From the NCBI RefSeq assembly GCF_000962805.1, contig NZ_JZTW01000002.1, positions 186,001-250,000 on the forward strand: a stretch of DNA of 64,000 nt, written 5' to 3'. The DNA is from Pseudarthrobacter chlorophenolicus. GTDB lineage: Bacteria; Actinomycetota; Actinomycetes; Actinomycetales; Micrococcaceae. Shown here piece by piece: positions 24,039-33,609 of the stretch. The position numbers were made by a program, and so were the translations under genes. Numbering within the stretch: position 1 is the stretch's first letter; each line of letters begins with the position of its first letter. A model generated the notes under the pieces. The model was not told the DNA's origin. It ran no database searches and saw nothing but the letters and a program-made list of their open reading frames with translations.

Positions 24039-24872
24039 ATGCGCGAACTCCAGGCCACCATCATTGAAGAAATGGGCGTGCAGCCCCGGATCGATCCCGC
24101 AGGGGAGGTGCGCAAACGCGTCACATTCCTGAAGGAATACCTCAAGGCCACCCACACCAAGGGCTTCGTCCTGGGGATCTCGGGCGGGCTCGATTCGTCG
24201 CTGGCCGGCAAACTGGCCCAGCAGGCGGTGGAGGAGCTCGCCGCCGAGGGTGTTGACGCCAACTTCGTGGCGGTCCGCCTGCCCTACGGAGTGCAGCACG
24301 ACGAGGATGATGCCCAGGCGGCCCTGGACTTCATCAAGGCCAAGACGGAGTGGACCTTCAACATTTCCGCCGCCGTGGACGGCTTTGAGGACGAGTTCGA
24401 GAAGACCGTGGGCTCGGAGATCTCGGATTTCCACAAGGGCAACACCAAAGCCCGCACCCGCATGATCGCCCAGTACGCGCTGGCCGGCGAGTTCAACTAT
24501 CTGGTGATCGGCACGGACCACGGCGCCGAATCCGTCACGGGTTTCTTCACCAAGTTCGGCGACGGCGGCGCGGACATCCTGCCCCTGTTCGGGTTGAACA
24601 AGCGGCAGAACCGTGCCCTGCTGGCCGAGCTCGGTGCCCCGGCACGCATCTGGGAGAAGGTCCCTACGGCCGATCTCCTGGACGGAAAGCCCGGCCGCAC
24701 CGACGAAGACGAGCTCGGCATCAGCTACGACCAGATCGACGACTACCTCGAAGGACGCGAGGTCCCCGATGCCGTGGCCGAATCCATCGAGCAGAAGTAC
24801 CTGCGCACCCGCCACAAGCGCACCGTTCCGGTCACCATCTTCGACACCTGGTGGAAGGGCGAAGACCACTAG
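24039..24872 (+). CDS. nadE: Ammonia-dependent NAD synthetase
   Basis: 277 residues from ATG at 24039; longer upstream reading lacks a domain. Joins deamido-NAD with ammonia using ATP, the last step of NAD synthesis. ATP-pyrophosphatase loop [48 protein letters not shown] (split across substrate and deamido-NAD sites) and KYLRTRHKR are present. There is no glutaminase domain, so free ammonia is the nitrogen donor. Convergent with the IclR gene; a bidirectional hairpin lies between. Confidence 0.94.
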   Translation: MRELQATIIEEMGVQPRIDPAGEVRKRVTFLKEYLKATHTKGFVLGISGGLDSSLAGKLAQQAVEELAAEGVDANFVAVRLPYGVQHDEDDAQAALDFIKAKTEWTFNISAAVDGFEDEFEKTVGSEISDFHKGNTKARTRMIAQYALAGEFNYLVIGTDHGAESVTGFFTKFGDGGADILPLFGLNKRQNRALLAELGAPARIWEKVPTADLLDGKPGRTDEDELGISYDQIDDYLEGREVPDAVAESIEQKYLRTRHKRTVPVTIFDTWWKGEDH

Positions 24873-24932
24873 GGCCCCGCGCCGGACTGCAGCCCGGCAC
24901 CCCACGCTGACATTCCCCAGCTTTGGGGGATC

Positions 24933-24972
24933 ACGACGGCGCGTCGCACCCAAAAGGGCGGCGCGCCGTCGT
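24933..24972. terminator. Bidirectional terminator between nadE and iclR-type gene
   Basis: ACGACGGCGCG (24933-24943) is exactly complementary to CGCGCCGTCGT (24962-24972). Both convergent genes end nearby (24872 and 24998). Confidence 0.6.
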
Positions 24973-24997
24973 CGTGTCCCGGCAAAGGTGGGGAAAC

Positions 24998-25792
24998 TCA
25001 GCGGGCCGGGCCGCCGCCGTCGCCCCCGCCCAGCTGCTGGGTGATCCGGTGGGCCTCAGCCAAAAGTAGGCCGCCCAGCTCTTCCTGCCGTTCCGCCTTG
25101 AAGCGCGGCTCGATGCCTGTCAGGGACAGGGCCCAGGCCGGCTTGCCGGACCTGTCGAACACGGCAGCGCCCATCCCCCAGCTGCCTTCAAGGACGAGCC
25201 CGGGGTTCACTGAATAGCCCGCCAGCTTGGTGCGTTCAAGGTTCTCCCGGACGATGCCGGCGGTGTGCCCGGCCGCGAAGGTTCCCGCGTGGGCCTCCCA
25301 GTCCTGCAGGATCCCTTCCCGTTCCCCCTCGGGAAGGAAAGCCATGATGGCGGTTCCCGCGGACGCCACCCCCAAGGGAAACCGGACGCCTTCGTGCAGC
25401 ACGAAGGAACGGACCGGGAAACTGCCTTCCTCCCGCAGCAGGCAGACCGTTTCCATTCCGCGGCGGATGGAGAAGAAGGCGCTCTCGCCCGTGGCTTCGG
25501 CCAACCGCCGCAGGCTGGGCCTTGCGATGTCCTCCATGGGGAACCGGGCGGAGGCTACAGACCCCAGGAGCAGCATTTCGGGGCCCAGCACCCAGTTGCC
25601 GTTGGCGGGATCGTGGTCCAGCAGGCCCTCGGCGGCCATAGAGGACAGAAGCCTGTGGACGGTCGGCCGGGTGAGGCCCGATTCGCGGACTATGCCGGTG
25701 AGCGGCATGCCCGCGGCGCTGCTGCCAACCAGCCGCAGCAGGCTGGCGAGCCGGCTGACTACCTGGGCGCCCTGCACAGGAGAACTGCTCAT
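24998..25792 (-). CDS. IclR-family transcriptional regulator
   Basis: 264 residues. N-terminal winged helix (residues 10-75) with PLTGIVRESGLTRPTVHRLLSSMAAEGLL is the recognition region. The C-terminal effector domain (about 85-255) is complete (ASARFPMEDIARPSLRRLAE, HEGVRFPLGVASAGTAIMA, AALSLTG-like ending). IclR proteins respond to organic acids, typically repressing the adjacent catabolic operon. It diverges from the CoA-transferase operon, and the shared region holds three related palindromes, so auto-control is likely. Confidence 0.88.
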   Translation of the reverse strand: MSSSPVQGAQVVSRLASLLRLVGSSAAGMPLTGIVRESGLTRPTVHRLLSSMAAEGLLDHDPANGNWVLGPEMLLLGSVASARFPMEDIARPSLRRLAEATGESAFFSIRRGMETVCLLREEGSFPVRSFVLHEGVRFPLGVASAGTAIMAFLPEGEREGILQDWEAHAGTFAAGHTAGIVRENLERTKLAGYSVNPGLVLEGSWGMGAAVFDRSGKPAWALSLTGIEPRFKAERQEELGGLLLAEAHRITQQLGGGDGGGPAR

Positions 25793-25805
25793 ACTTGATC
25801 CAATC

Positions 25806-25940
25806 GTCCATATTGTGGATACTTTCTTGCCCCTCGTCCACAGTATAGATCCTAGTCAGAAAAGCATGATTTCCAGCCTTGACGGGCTTGAGACGGGGAC
25901 CGTAGTCTCCATATTCAGACCCTTAGTCCACAAAGTGGAC
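25806..25940. promoter_or_regulatory. Three operator-like palindromes between iclR-type gene and CoA-transferase operon
   Basis: Three 15-bp sites share the form GTCCAnnnnnTGGAC: GTCCATATTGTGGAT (25806-25820), GTCCACAGTATAGAT (25836-25850) and GTCCACAAAGTGGAC (25926-25940). The third is a perfect palindrome. Start-to-start distances are 30 and 90 bp, whole multiples of about three helical turns, which suits cooperative binding on one DNA face. The first two are close to the regulator's start; the third precedes the operon's ribosome site. Confidence 0.7.
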
Positions 25941-25967
25941 CGATCATCTCAACGAGGAGACACACCC

Positions 25968-26684
25968 ATGAGGAAAATCCAGGACTCCGCGGCAGCCGCC
26001 CTGGAAGGCGCGCTGCAGGACGGCATCACCCTCGCCGTTGGCGGCTTCGGGCTCAGCGGTATTCCGGCAGACCTGATTGAAGCCGTCCGTGATTCCGGCG
26101 TGCAGAACCTCACCGTGGTCTCGAACAACATGGGCGTTGACGGCAAGGGCCTGGGAATCCTTATCGAAGCCGGACAGGTCCGCAAGGTCATTGCCTCCTA
26201 CGTGGGGGAAAACAAACTCTTCGCCGAGCAGTACCTGGCCGGAAAGCTGGAGGTGGAGTTCACTCCCCAGGGAACCCTGGCCGAACGGCTCCGCGCCGGA
26301 GGGGCCGGCATCCCGGCTTTTTACACGAAGACGGGGGTGGGCACCCTGGTGGCCGAAGGAAAGCCGCTTGAAGTGTTCGACGGCGAAACGTACGTCCGCG
26401 AGCGCGCAATCATTGCCGATGTGGCACTTGTCCACGCCCACACCGCGGACACCGACGGCAACCTGATCTACCGCTACACCGCCCGGAATTTCAACCCCGT
26501 GGTGGCAACGGCCGGCAAGCTGACCATCGCCGAGGCGGAGGTGATCCTGCAGCCGGGTGAAGTGGACCCCAACCAGGTGGTCACCCCGGGCGTCTTCGTC
26601 CAGCGCCTCGTGCAGGCAACCAACCGTGTTAAGGACATTGAGCAGCGGACGGTGCGGCCGCGCACAGGGCTTGTGTCCGCCTGA
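25968..26684 (+). CDS. 3-oxoacid CoA-transferase, alpha subunit
   Basis: 238 residues from ATG at 25968, preceded by GAGGAG. Moves CoA from succinyl-CoA (or acetyl-CoA) to a 3-oxoacid together with the beta subunit at 28228. Domain features: VGGFGLSGIPADLIEAV, the nucleotide-like VVSNNMGVDGKGLG, TPQGTLAERLRAGGAGIPAFYT, and DVALVHAHTADTDGNLIYR. First gene of the operon. The transporter gene is inserted between the alpha and beta subunit genes, which is uncommon. Confidence 0.92.
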   Translation: MRKIQDSAAAALEGALQDGITLAVGGFGLSGIPADLIEAVRDSGVQNLTVVSNNMGVDGKGLGILIEAGQVRKVIASYVGENKLFAEQYLAGKLEVEFTPQGTLAERLRAGGAGIPAFYTKTGVGTLVAEGKPLEVFDGETYVRERAIIADVALVHAHTADTDGNLIYRYTARNFNPVVATAGKLTIAEAEVILQPGEVDPNQVVTPGVFVQRLVQATNRVKDIEQRTVRPRTGLVSA

Positions 26685-26732
26685 CCAGCGCCGACGCCCG
26701 CAGCAAACCGCCCGCAACTCAATGGAGAGCAA

Positions 26733-28172
26733 ATGAACACCGCGCAGATTCAAGACCAGGATATCCGCCAGAAAGGCTTGGCCCGGATGGCGGAAAGCCT
26801 GGCCGGATGGACGCAGAAGTGGTTCCCGGACGCCTACATCTTTGCCCTCGCCGGCGTCGTCCTGGTCGCCATTGCCGCACTGGCCATCGGAGCTTCTCCC
26901 AAGGCCGTGGTGGACTCTTTCGGTAACGGGTTCTGGGACCTCACCGCCTTTACCCTGCAGATGGCCATGGTGGTGCTTACCGGCTATGTGGTAGCCACGT
27001 CCCCTCCGGTTGCCAGGCTGATCAACCGCCTGGCCCTCATTCCCGGATACGCCCGGACGGCGGTGAGCTTCGTGGCCGTCATGTCCATGTCCGTCTCGTT
27101 CATCAACTGGGGCCTAAGCCTGATCTTCGGCGGCCTCCTGGCCCGGGCCATCGCGCGGCGCTCCGACCTCATGGTCGACTACCGCGCCCTCGGTGCGGCA
27201 GCCTTCATGGGGCTCGGTGCAGTGTGGGCCCTGGGGTTGTCCTCCTCGGCCGCGCAGCTGCAGGCAACGAAGGCGTCGATTCCGCCCGCTCTGCTGCAGA
27301 TCACCGGGGTCCTGGACTTCGGCACCACCATCTTCACGTGGCAGTCGCTGCTGACGCTGGTGATCCTCATGCTCCTTACTACCGTGATCGCGCACTTCTC
27401 TGCCCCCACCGGAAAGGCCATCCGGACGGCCGGGGATCTGGGCGTGGACCTGGATGACGAACCCGAAGCTCCCGCCGAAAAGTCGCGCCCCGGTGAATGG
27501 CTTGAGTACAGCCGGATCCTGCCCATCATTGCCGGTGTCCTGACCCTGGGCTGGCTGGTCTCCCAGTTGCTTACACTGCCCATCCTCACCGTGGTCAGCT
27601 CGCTGAACGGCTACTTGCTGGTGTTCCTGATGCTGGGCCTGGTGCTGCACGGAACTCCGAGGAAGTTCCTGCAGGCGGTCACCAAGGCCGTGCCCGCCAC
27701 CGCCGGCATCCTGGTCCAGTTCCCGCTCTATGCAGCCATGGCAGCCATCCTCACGAAGGCCGCCGGGGCTGACGGGCTCACCGTCTCCGAGCACCTGGCC
27801 CACTTCTTCACAAGCATCGGCAGCAACGGCGCCTTTGCGGTGGTCATCGCCCTCTACACGGCCTTCCTGGGCATGTTCGTCCCCTCGGGCGGTGGCAAGT
27901 GGCTGGTGGAAGCACCGTACGTGATGCAGTCCGCCACGGACGTCAACATGAACCTGGGCTGGACCGTCCAGATCTACAACATGGCCGAAGCTCTGCCCAA
28001 CCTCATCAACCCCTTCTTCATGCTGCCCCTGCTGGCCGTGCTCGGGCTGCGCGCCCGGGACCTGGTGGGCTTCACCTTCCAGCAGTTCCTGTTCCACCTT
28101 CCGGTGGTCCTGCTGCTGGCCTGGCTGCTGGGAATGACCTTTGAGTTCGTTCCGCCGGTCATTCCCAAATAG
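26733..28172 (+). CDS. Short-chain fatty acid transporter (AtoE family)
   Basis: 479 residues with about 11-12 hydrophobic segments. The family is recognisable from [34 protein letters not shown], and [15 protein letters not shown] with [22 protein letters not shown] near the end. AtoE-type permeases import short-chain acids such as acetoacetate or butyrate. Placement between the two CoA-transferase subunit genes indicates that the imported acid is activated by that enzyme. Confidence 0.85.
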   Translation: MNTAQIQDQDIRQKGLARMAESLAGWTQKWFPDAYIFALAGVVLVAIAALAIGASPKAVVDSFGNGFWDLTAFTLQMAMVVLTGYVVATSPPVARLINRLALIPGYARTAVSFVAVMSMSVSFINWGLSLIFGGLLARAIARRSDLMVDYRALGAAAFMGLGAVWALGLSSSAAQLQATKASIPPALLQITGVLDFGTTIFTWQSLLTLVILMLLTTVIAHFSAPTGKAIRTAGDLGVDLDDEPEAPAEKSRPGEWLEYSRILPIIAGVLTLGWLVSQLLTLPILTVVSSLNGYLLVFLMLGLVLHGTPRKFLQAVTKAVPATAGILVQFPLYAAMAAILTKAAGADGLTVSEHLAHFFTSIGSNGAFAVVIALYTAFLGMFVPSGGGKWLVEAPYVMQSATDVNMNLGWTVQIYNMAEALPNLINPFFMLPLLAVLGLRARDLVGFTFQQFLFHLPVVLLLAWLLGMTFEFVPPVIPK

Positions 28173-28227
28173 CCGCCCCAGGCGGCACCCCCAAACAACC
28201 GACAAGATACTGAGAATCGAGGAAACC

Positions 28228-28911
28228 ATGGCCTGGACCAGGGATGAAATGGCTGCGATAGCGGCTGAGGAACTGACCGACGGCGACTACGTGAACCTGG
28301 GCATCGGCATCCCCACGCTGGTGGCCAACAACCTGCCCGAGGGCGTGCGGGTGGTCCTGCAGAGCGAGAACGGGCTCCTCGGCATGGGGCCGTTTCCCTA
28401 TGAGGGCGATGAGGACGCGGACCTCATCAACGCCGGAAAGCAGACCGTCACGGTGCTTCCCGGCGGCAGCATCTTCGACTCCGCCACGTCATTTGGCATG
28501 ATCCGCGGGGGACACGTGAAAGTGGCCATCCTGGGTGCCATGCAGGTGTCCGGCAACGGCGACCTGGCCAACTGGACCATCCCCGGCAAGATGGTCAAGG
28601 GCATGGGCGGGGCCATGGACCTGGTGGCAGGCACGCCCCGGGTGGTGGTCCTCACCGAGCACAACGCCAAGGACGGCACAGCAAAGATCGTCCGCGAATG
28701 CACCCTCCCCCTGACCGGCCTCAGCTGCGTGGACCGGATCATCAGCGACCTCGCCGTCTTCGACCTGGTCAAGGATGGGGGAGGAACGGGCGACGGCGGG
28801 CGGCAGCTTACGCTGACCCGGCTGGCGCCGGGAGTCACCGTGGAGGACATCCGGGAGAAAACAGAAGCGGATTTCGACGTCCGCCTGGAGAACGAGGAAG
28901 TGGCGGCATGA
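28228..28911 (+). CDS. 3-oxoacid CoA-transferase, beta subunit
   Basis: 227 residues; ATG at 28228 follows GAGGAAA. Catalytic Glu is in [11 protein letters not shown], the site of the covalent glutamyl-CoA intermediate. Other family marks: [29 protein letters not shown], and [12 protein letters not shown]. Works with the alpha subunit at 25968. The thiolase gene overlaps its stop by 4 nt, so a 3-oxoacyl-CoA made here would be cleaved next. Acetoacetate or 3-oxoadipate are possible substrates; the AtoE transporter favours a short-chain acid. Confidence 0.92.
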   Translation: MAWTRDEMAAIAAEELTDGDYVNLGIGIPTLVANNLPEGVRVVLQSENGLLGMGPFPYEGDEDADLINAGKQTVTVLPGGSIFDSATSFGMIRGGHVKVAILGAMQVSGNGDLANWTIPGKMVKGMGGAMDLVAGTPRVVVLTEHNAKDGTAKIVRECTLPLTGLSCVDRIISDLAVFDLVKDGGGTGDGGRQLTLTRLAPGVTVEDIREKTEADFDVRLENEEVAA

Positions 28912-30101
28912 GCCTGAAGGAACAGTTCGGCAAGGATGTCCTGATCACGGGATGGGGCCACAGCCGGTTCGGGAAACTCACTGATGACACCCTGGAATCA
29001 CTGATCGTGCAGGTGTCCACCGAGGCCATCGCCAGCGCGGGTGTGGAGCCCTCGCAGATCGATGAGATCTACGTGGGCCAGTTCAACTCCGGGATGATGC
29101 CGCTGGCGTTCCCGTCGTCTCTGGCTCTGCAGGTTTCCCCGGATCTGGCCAATGTCCCGTCCACCCGCGTGGAAAACGCCTGCGCTTCGGGTTCGGCGGC
29201 GTTCCAGCAGGGCACCAAGTCACTGCTGGCGGGTACCGCTACAACCGTCCTGGTGATCGGCGCCGAGAAGATGACCCACGCAGGGGCTGACGTGGTGGGC
29301 GCCGGCCTCTTGGGCGCAGATTACGACATGGCCGGCAAGCCCTCCACCACCGGCTTTACCGGCTTGTTCGCGGAAGTGGCCAAGCACTACGCCAAACGCT
29401 ACGATCCGGCCGGGAACCTTGGGGACGTGCTGGGCAGCATCGCCGCCAAGAACCACCGCAACGGCGTGGACAACCCCTACGCCCAACTCCGCAAGGACCT
29501 CGGCGAGGAGTTTTGCCGGACCGTGTCGGACAGGAACCCCATGGTGGCCGATCCCCTGCGCCGCACCGACTGTTCCCCCGTCTCGGACGGTGCGGCCGCC
29601 GTCGTGCTGTCCACTGCGGCCACCGGCGGCACCAACCCCGCCGTCAGGCTGGCCGGCTTTGGCCAGGCCAACGACTTCTTTCCTGCCGCACGACGGGACC
29701 CCACCGCTTTCGAGGCCACGCGGGTGTCCTGGCAGCGCGCCCTGGCGATGGCGGGAGTCGGGATCGAAGATTTGGACCTCGCAGAAGTCCACGACTGCTT
29801 CACCATCGCTGAACTGCTGATGTACGAGGCCATGGGACTGACCGAACCCGGGCAGGGTGCCCTGGCCCTCGAGGAAGGGTGGGTGTTCAAGGACGGGAAG
29901 CTGCCCGTCAATGTCTCCGGCGGCCTGAAATCCAAGGGCCACCCCGTGGGTGCCACCGGCGTCTCCCAGCATGTGCTGGCGGCCATGCAACTGACGGGCA
30001 CTGCTGGCGACATGCAGCTTACGGCCCCGCGCCGGGCCGCAGTGCAGAACATGGGCGGCGTGGGCATCGCCAACTACGTCAGCATCCTCGAAGCCCTCTA
30101 A
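28908..30101 (+). CDS. Thiolase-family acyltransferase (SCP-x/SCP2-like)
   Basis: 397 residues from ATG at 28908, coupled to the beta subunit gene. The nucleophilic Cys is in [10 protein letters not shown], and the GHP box in [14 protein letters not shown]. The NEAF box is replaced by [10 protein letters not shown], and the final CxG Cys loop is replaced by QNMGGVG, both hallmarks of SCP-x-like thiolases. It should split 3-oxoacyl-CoA into acetyl-CoA and a shorter acyl-CoA, completing the pathway started by the CoA-transferase. Chain-length preference unknown. Confidence 0.85.
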   Translation: MSLKEQFGKDVLITGWGHSRFGKLTDDTLESLIVQVSTEAIASAGVEPSQIDEIYVGQFNSGMMPLAFPSSLALQVSPDLANVPSTRVENACASGSAAFQQGTKSLLAGTATTVLVIGAEKMTHAGADVVGAGLLGADYDMAGKPSTTGFTGLFAEVAKHYAKRYDPAGNLGDVLGSIAAKNHRNGVDNPYAQLRKDLGEEFCRTVSDRNPMVADPLRRTDCSPVSDGAAAVVLSTAATGGTNPAVRLAGFGQANDFFPAARRDPTAFEATRVSWQRALAMAGVGIEDLDLAEVHDCFTIAELLMYEAMGLTEPGQGALALEEGWVFKDGKLPVNVSGGLKSKGHPVGATGVSQHVLAAMQLTGTAGDMQLTAPRRAAVQNMGGVGIANYVSILEAL

Positions 30102-30106
30102 CCCCT

Positions 30107-30173
30107 GGAGTTTTTGGACAGATAACGGGACTTCAGGGGCGGCAAAGTCCTCGTATCTGCCCAAAAAATCCAG
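30107..30173. terminator. Bidirectional terminator between thiolase and ankyrin genes
   Basis: A long, nearly complementary hairpin: the left arm starts TTTTTGGACAGATA (from 30111) and the right arm ends ATCTGCCCAAAAAA (to 30168), with GGACTT/AAGTCC inside. A/T tracts at both ends let it stop transcription on either strand. Confidence 0.75.
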
Positions 30174-30186
30174 GGCCGGGCGGGGA

Positions 30187-30876
30187 TCAGGTGCCGCCCT
30201 TAATGATCGCCGCGATCTCCGCAAAGCCCAGCCGCTCCGCGTTCTGCAGCGCAGTCCGGCCCTCCGGATCCCGGATGCCCGGATCCGCGCCGGCCAGCAG
30301 CAGCAGCCGGACAACTTCCTGCTGCCGGGGGCCACCATTGTTCAGCAGGATGGCTTCCTGCATGGCTGTCCAACCCAGGTTGTTCACATGGTTGACAGGA
30401 ACCCCTGCGGCAAGCAGGATCTTCACCGCTTCCACATGCCCGTGCTCGCTCGCCGGTATTAGCGCGGTCCCGCCGTAGCGGTTGATGCTGGAAACGTCAG
30501 CGCCGGCGTCCAGGGTCAGCTGCAGGACCTCGTTGAATCCTTCGGCACCGGCGTAGAGGAACGCCGAGTCCTGGATGGAGTCCTTGGCATTGACGTTGCC
30601 GCCCCGGCCCACCAGTTCACTGACCCGCACCGCGTCGTTGGCCTTGGCGGCGGCAATGAGTTCCTGGTCCAGCCGCGCCTGGGCCTCCGCCGACAACGAC
30701 GGCGGAGCCGCAGCAGTGGCGGACGCAGTGGTGGCGGACGCAGTGCGGTCCGGCGAAGGGACGGCCGGCGCCGGGCCGCCGGATTGTACCGGCCCAGGGC
30801 TTTGGCACGCCGTCAGGATGAGGGCCAGGGCGCCGGCGGCCAGCAACCCCTGGGCTCCGAAGACACTGCGCCTCAT
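30187..30876 (-). CDS. Ankyrin-repeat lipoprotein
   Basis: 229 residues. A lipoprotein signal ends in LILTACQ (lipobox LTAC), so the mature protein is anchored outside the membrane. Residues 75-225 carry about four ankyrin repeats, with NAVRVSELVGRGGNVNAKDS-type helix pairs and LLLAGADPGIRDPEGRTALQ in the last. Ankyrin proteins are protein-binding modules; periplasmic ones are often found with catalases in oxidative-stress operons. It starts 9 nt past the HbpS-like gene, so the two are cotranscribed. Confidence 0.82.
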   Translation of the reverse strand: MRRSVFGAQGLLAAGALALILTACQSPGPVQSGGPAPAVPSPDRTASATTASATAAAPPSLSAEAQARLDQELIAAAKANDAVRVSELVGRGGNVNAKDSIQDSAFLYAGAEGFNEVLQLTLDAGADVSSINRYGGTALIPASEHGHVEAVKILLAAGVPVNHVNNLGWTAMQEAILLNNGGPRQQEVVRLLLLAGADPGIRDPEGRTALQNAERLGFAEIAAIIKGGT

Positions 30877-30885
30877 ACGGGCAGC

Positions 30886-31455
30886 CTACTTTCCGGCGGA
30901 GGTGCCCGCGATGGCCCCAGCTCCGGCGGTTGCGCATGCCTCATCCAGGGCGCCGTCCGGTGCGCCGCCAACCCCGACGCCGGCCACCGACACACCGTTG
31001 ACCTTGAGCGGGACGCCGCCTGCCAGGAACAGGGTGCCGGGAAGGTCCGCAATCGACGGACCGTTGCCGTTGACCCTTTTGGCCAGCTCGCTGGTGGGCG
31101 TACCGAAGGCGGCAGCGGTGTAGGCCTTCTGCTTCGCGGCTTCAATGGTGTGCTCCGCCGCATTGTCTCCGCGGAGCAGCGCCTGCACAGTGCCGAACCG
31201 GTCCACCACGGCAACGGTGACGAACGGAAGCTTGTCCGCCTGGCACTTGGCCAGCGCGGCGTTCACGGCAGCGGCGGAGGCCCCCACAGAGATGCGGTTC
31301 TGCTGGACGACGGTTTCCGGAGCAGGCTGGACGTCCACGGCGGGAACAGCCACCGGCGCAGGGGTTGATCCTGCGTTGGCGGCAGCCGTGACCCCGGCGG
31401 TCAGGACCAGGGCACCGGCTGCGGCGGCGGCAAGGGCTGTGCGGGACTTTTTCAT
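30886..31455 (-). CDS. Secreted HbpS/GlcG-like haem-binding protein
   Basis: 189 residues from ATG at 31455, preceded by GGAG. A signal peptide (KKSRTALAAAAAGALVLTAG, cut near AANAG) leads to a GlcG/HbpS (DUF336) domain: NAALAKCQADKLPFVTVAVVDRFG, RGDNAAEHTIEAAKQKAYTAAAF, and GVPLKVNGVSVAGVGVGGAPDG. Streptomyces HbpS is an extracellular octamer that binds haem and modulates the SenS sensor kinase under redox stress. Here the gene diverges from a histidine kinase/response regulator pair, the same arrangement. Haem ligands were not mapped. Confidence 0.8.
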   Translation of the reverse strand: MKKSRTALAAAAAGALVLTAGVTAAANAGSTPAPVAVPAVDVQPAPETVVQQNRISVGASAAAVNAALAKCQADKLPFVTVAVVDRFGTVQALLRGDNAAEHTIEAAKQKAYTAAAFGTPTSELAKRVNGNGPSIADLPGTLFLAGGVPLKVNGVSVAGVGVGGAPDGALDEACATAGAGAIAGTSAGK

Positions 31456-31653
31456 GGTGGCTCCTTGGGTTGGGCAGGCGATCGCTGCGAACACTTCAAT
31501 CGTTCCTGCCACTGCCCCGCCTGCCATCGGGCCTTTGCATGGTCCCTGCTGCGACTAAAGGACAGCCGTATCAGCCAAATGGATGAGAGACCCGCCCCGG
31601 CCGCTGGCAATAGCATGAAAAGGCAGTGTTCCCACCACCAGACCGGAAATTCC

Positions 31654-32856
31654 ATGACAGCCCCAGGCCCAGACCAGTCCGCAAGTCCTGCCGGGCTGCC
31701 CCGGCTGGGCAGCATCGACACCGCTGTCCACGCGGGATTCGCCGTCCTCCTGGTGGCGTCAACCATCCGGTACGTCATGCGCCACCCGCCCGCGGACAAC
31801 ATGCTGGTCCTGTGCCTCGCCGCCGCAGCCTCCCTGCTGTACGCAGGGGTGGCGGTGCTTGCCCGTCGCGGCCTGCCCAAACTGGCGTGGATGTCCGCCC
31901 TGGTGGCGGTCTGGGCGGTGCTGGTCATCGCTGCACCCAGCTTTGCCTGGTGCTCGTTCGCCCTCTTTTTCCTCTGCCGTGCCGCGATCAGCGGCATTGC
32001 CGCCTACGTTGCCGCGGGCATCATCGCCGTTGCCACCGCAGCCGGGCTGTTCCGGCTCAGCGGAGGCACGGACCTGGCCATGCTGCTTGGCCCCCTGGCC
32101 GTGGGCGTAATGCTGACCCTCATCCACGACCGGATCCGCAACGATGCCGAGGAACAGCGGCGGCTGCACGCCGAGGTCTCCACCGCGCAAGGGCAGCTGG
32201 CAGCCAGCGAACGGCGTGCGGGCACCATTGCCGAACGGGAGCGCGTGTCCCGCGAAATCCACGACACCGTAACCCAGGGCCTGGCCAGCAGCCTGCTGTT
32301 GCTCGAGGCTGCCGGGCGCAGCTGGCCCGCCCCCGCCGCCCAATCGGACCTGCGGCAGGCAACTTCCCTGCTGCGGGACAACCTGGCCGAAACCCGAAGC
32401 CTGGTCCATGACCTTGCCTCCCCGGGGCTCGAAGGCTCGCCCCTGCCGGAGGCGCTGCTGACCGCTGCCCGCCGCTACCTTCCCAAGGCCCGCCTCCTGG
32501 TTACCGGCGAACCACGGCCGGTGGCGGCAGACACCCGGCACACCTTGCTGCGCGTGGTCCAAAGTGCGGCATCCAACGTGCGGCTCCATGCCTCCGCAAC
32601 CGCCGCCACGGTGACCCTCGGGTTCCTCCCGGACGCCGTCACCCTGGACGTTTACGACGACGGCGCGGGCTTTGATCCGGCAGCGGCGGCCCCGCCGTCG
32701 GACGCCGGAGGGTACGGGCTGCGGGCCATGCGGCAGCGCGTCGAGCAGCTTGGCGGGACGTTCTCGGTGGAAAGCGCCCCGGGCGAGGGCACCATCGTGG
32801 CCGCGCAACTCCCCGCCGGCCCATCGGTGGCCCCAACGGAAGGAAGCCCGGCATGA
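31654..32856 (+). CDS. Sensor histidine kinase, SenS-like
   Basis: 400 residues from ATG at 31654, after GGAAA. Five hydrophobic segments fill residues 25-155, with short loops facing outward. The HisKA_3 domain has His203 in SREIHDTVTQGLA, and the HATPase domain spans about 290-395 with DDGAGFDP and GYGLRAMRQRVEQLGG. This matches the architecture of Streptomyces SenS. It is translationally coupled (ATGA overlap) to the response regulator, and the HbpS-like gene is divergent, so it likely senses haem or redox state through that protein (inference). Confidence 0.84.
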   Translation: MTAPGPDQSASPAGLPRLGSIDTAVHAGFAVLLVASTIRYVMRHPPADNMLVLCLAAAASLLYAGVAVLARRGLPKLAWMSALVAVWAVLVIAAPSFAWCSFALFFLCRAAISGIAAYVAAGIIAVATAAGLFRLSGGTDLAMLLGPLAVGVMLTLIHDRIRNDAEEQRRLHAEVSTAQGQLAASERRAGTIAERERVSREIHDTVTQGLASSLLLLEAAGRSWPAPAAQSDLRQATSLLRDNLAETRSLVHDLASPGLEGSPLPEALLTAARRYLPKARLLVTGEPRPVAADTRHTLLRVVQSAASNVRLHASATAATVTLGFLPDAVTLDVYDDGAGFDPAAAAPPSDAGGYGLRAMRQRVEQLGGTFSVESAPGEGTIVAAQLPAGPSVAPTEGSPA

Positions 32857-33479
32857 GTACCATTTCCGTGCTCCTGGTAGATGACCACCTGGTGGTCCGC
32901 AGCGGGCTGCGCGCCTTGCTGGGGACCCAGCCGGACATCGACGTGGTGGCCGACGCCGGGTCCGGGGAGGAAGCCCTGGAGCTGGTGCGGGAGCTTTCGC
33001 CCGGCGTCGTGGTCATGGACCTCGCCATGGGCGACGGCATGGACGGGATCGAAGCCATCCGGCGCATCCGCGGGCTCAACAGCAGGCAGGCCATCCTGGT
33101 GTTCACTACCTACGATTCGGACGCGGACATTGTCCGTGCGGTGGACGCCGGTGCCATGGGTTACCTGCTGAAGGACGCTGCGCCGGAGGAGATCTTTGCA
33201 GCTATCCGCGGCGCGGTGCAGGGCAGGAGCGTGATGAGCCCGCCGGTGGCTTCGCGGCTCTTCCAGCAACTCCGCAACCCGGACGAGATCCTCACTCCGC
33301 GCGAGGCGGAACTGCTGAGCCTGCTCACCCAGGGGCTTAGCAACCGCGAACTCGGCCAGCGCCTTTTCATCTCGGAGGCCACCGTCAAAACCCACCTGGC
33401 GCACATCTATTCGAAGCTCGGAGTGGAAACCCGGGCCGCGGCGATTGCCACCGCCATCCGCCGTGAGGGCATGCGCTGA
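32853..33479 (+). CDS. LuxR-family response regulator, SenR-like
   Basis: 208 residues. Receiver domain (5-120): VLLVDDHLVV, phospho-Asp in VVVMDLAMGDG, and Lys in YLLKDAAPEE. LuxR helix-turn-helix (about 145-205) with TPREAELLSLLTQGLSNRELG and SEATVKTHLAHIYSKLGV. Its ATG overlaps the kinase stop by 4 nt, so kinase and regulator form one operon. SenR of Streptomyces activates catalase and the hbpS gene; that regulon here is a prediction. Confidence 0.88.
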   Translation: MSTISVLLVDDHLVVRSGLRALLGTQPDIDVVADAGSGEEALELVRELSPGVVVMDLAMGDGMDGIEAIRRIRGLNSRQAILVFTTYDSDADIVRAVDAGAMGYLLKDAAPEEIFAAIRGAVQGRSVMSPPVASRLFQQLRNPDEILTPREAELLSLLTQGLSNRELGQRLFISEATVKTHLAHIYSKLGVETRAAAIATAIRREGMR

Positions 33480-33609
33480 CCCGGGTTTGTGGCGTTTACC
33501 CTTGCAACAGGGCGTTTCGCCCCGTACGTTGGGACTGCGGGGGACGTTCTTCGCACACCCCGGGCTGAAATCCGGGGAGAGAATCAGAGTCACATGAAGG
33601 AATGCAGCC

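Noticed and set aside
25227..25967. Extended start for the CoA-transferase alpha subunit
   Set aside because: It would run antisense through the IclR gene and the operators; ATG 25968 has a proper ribosome site.
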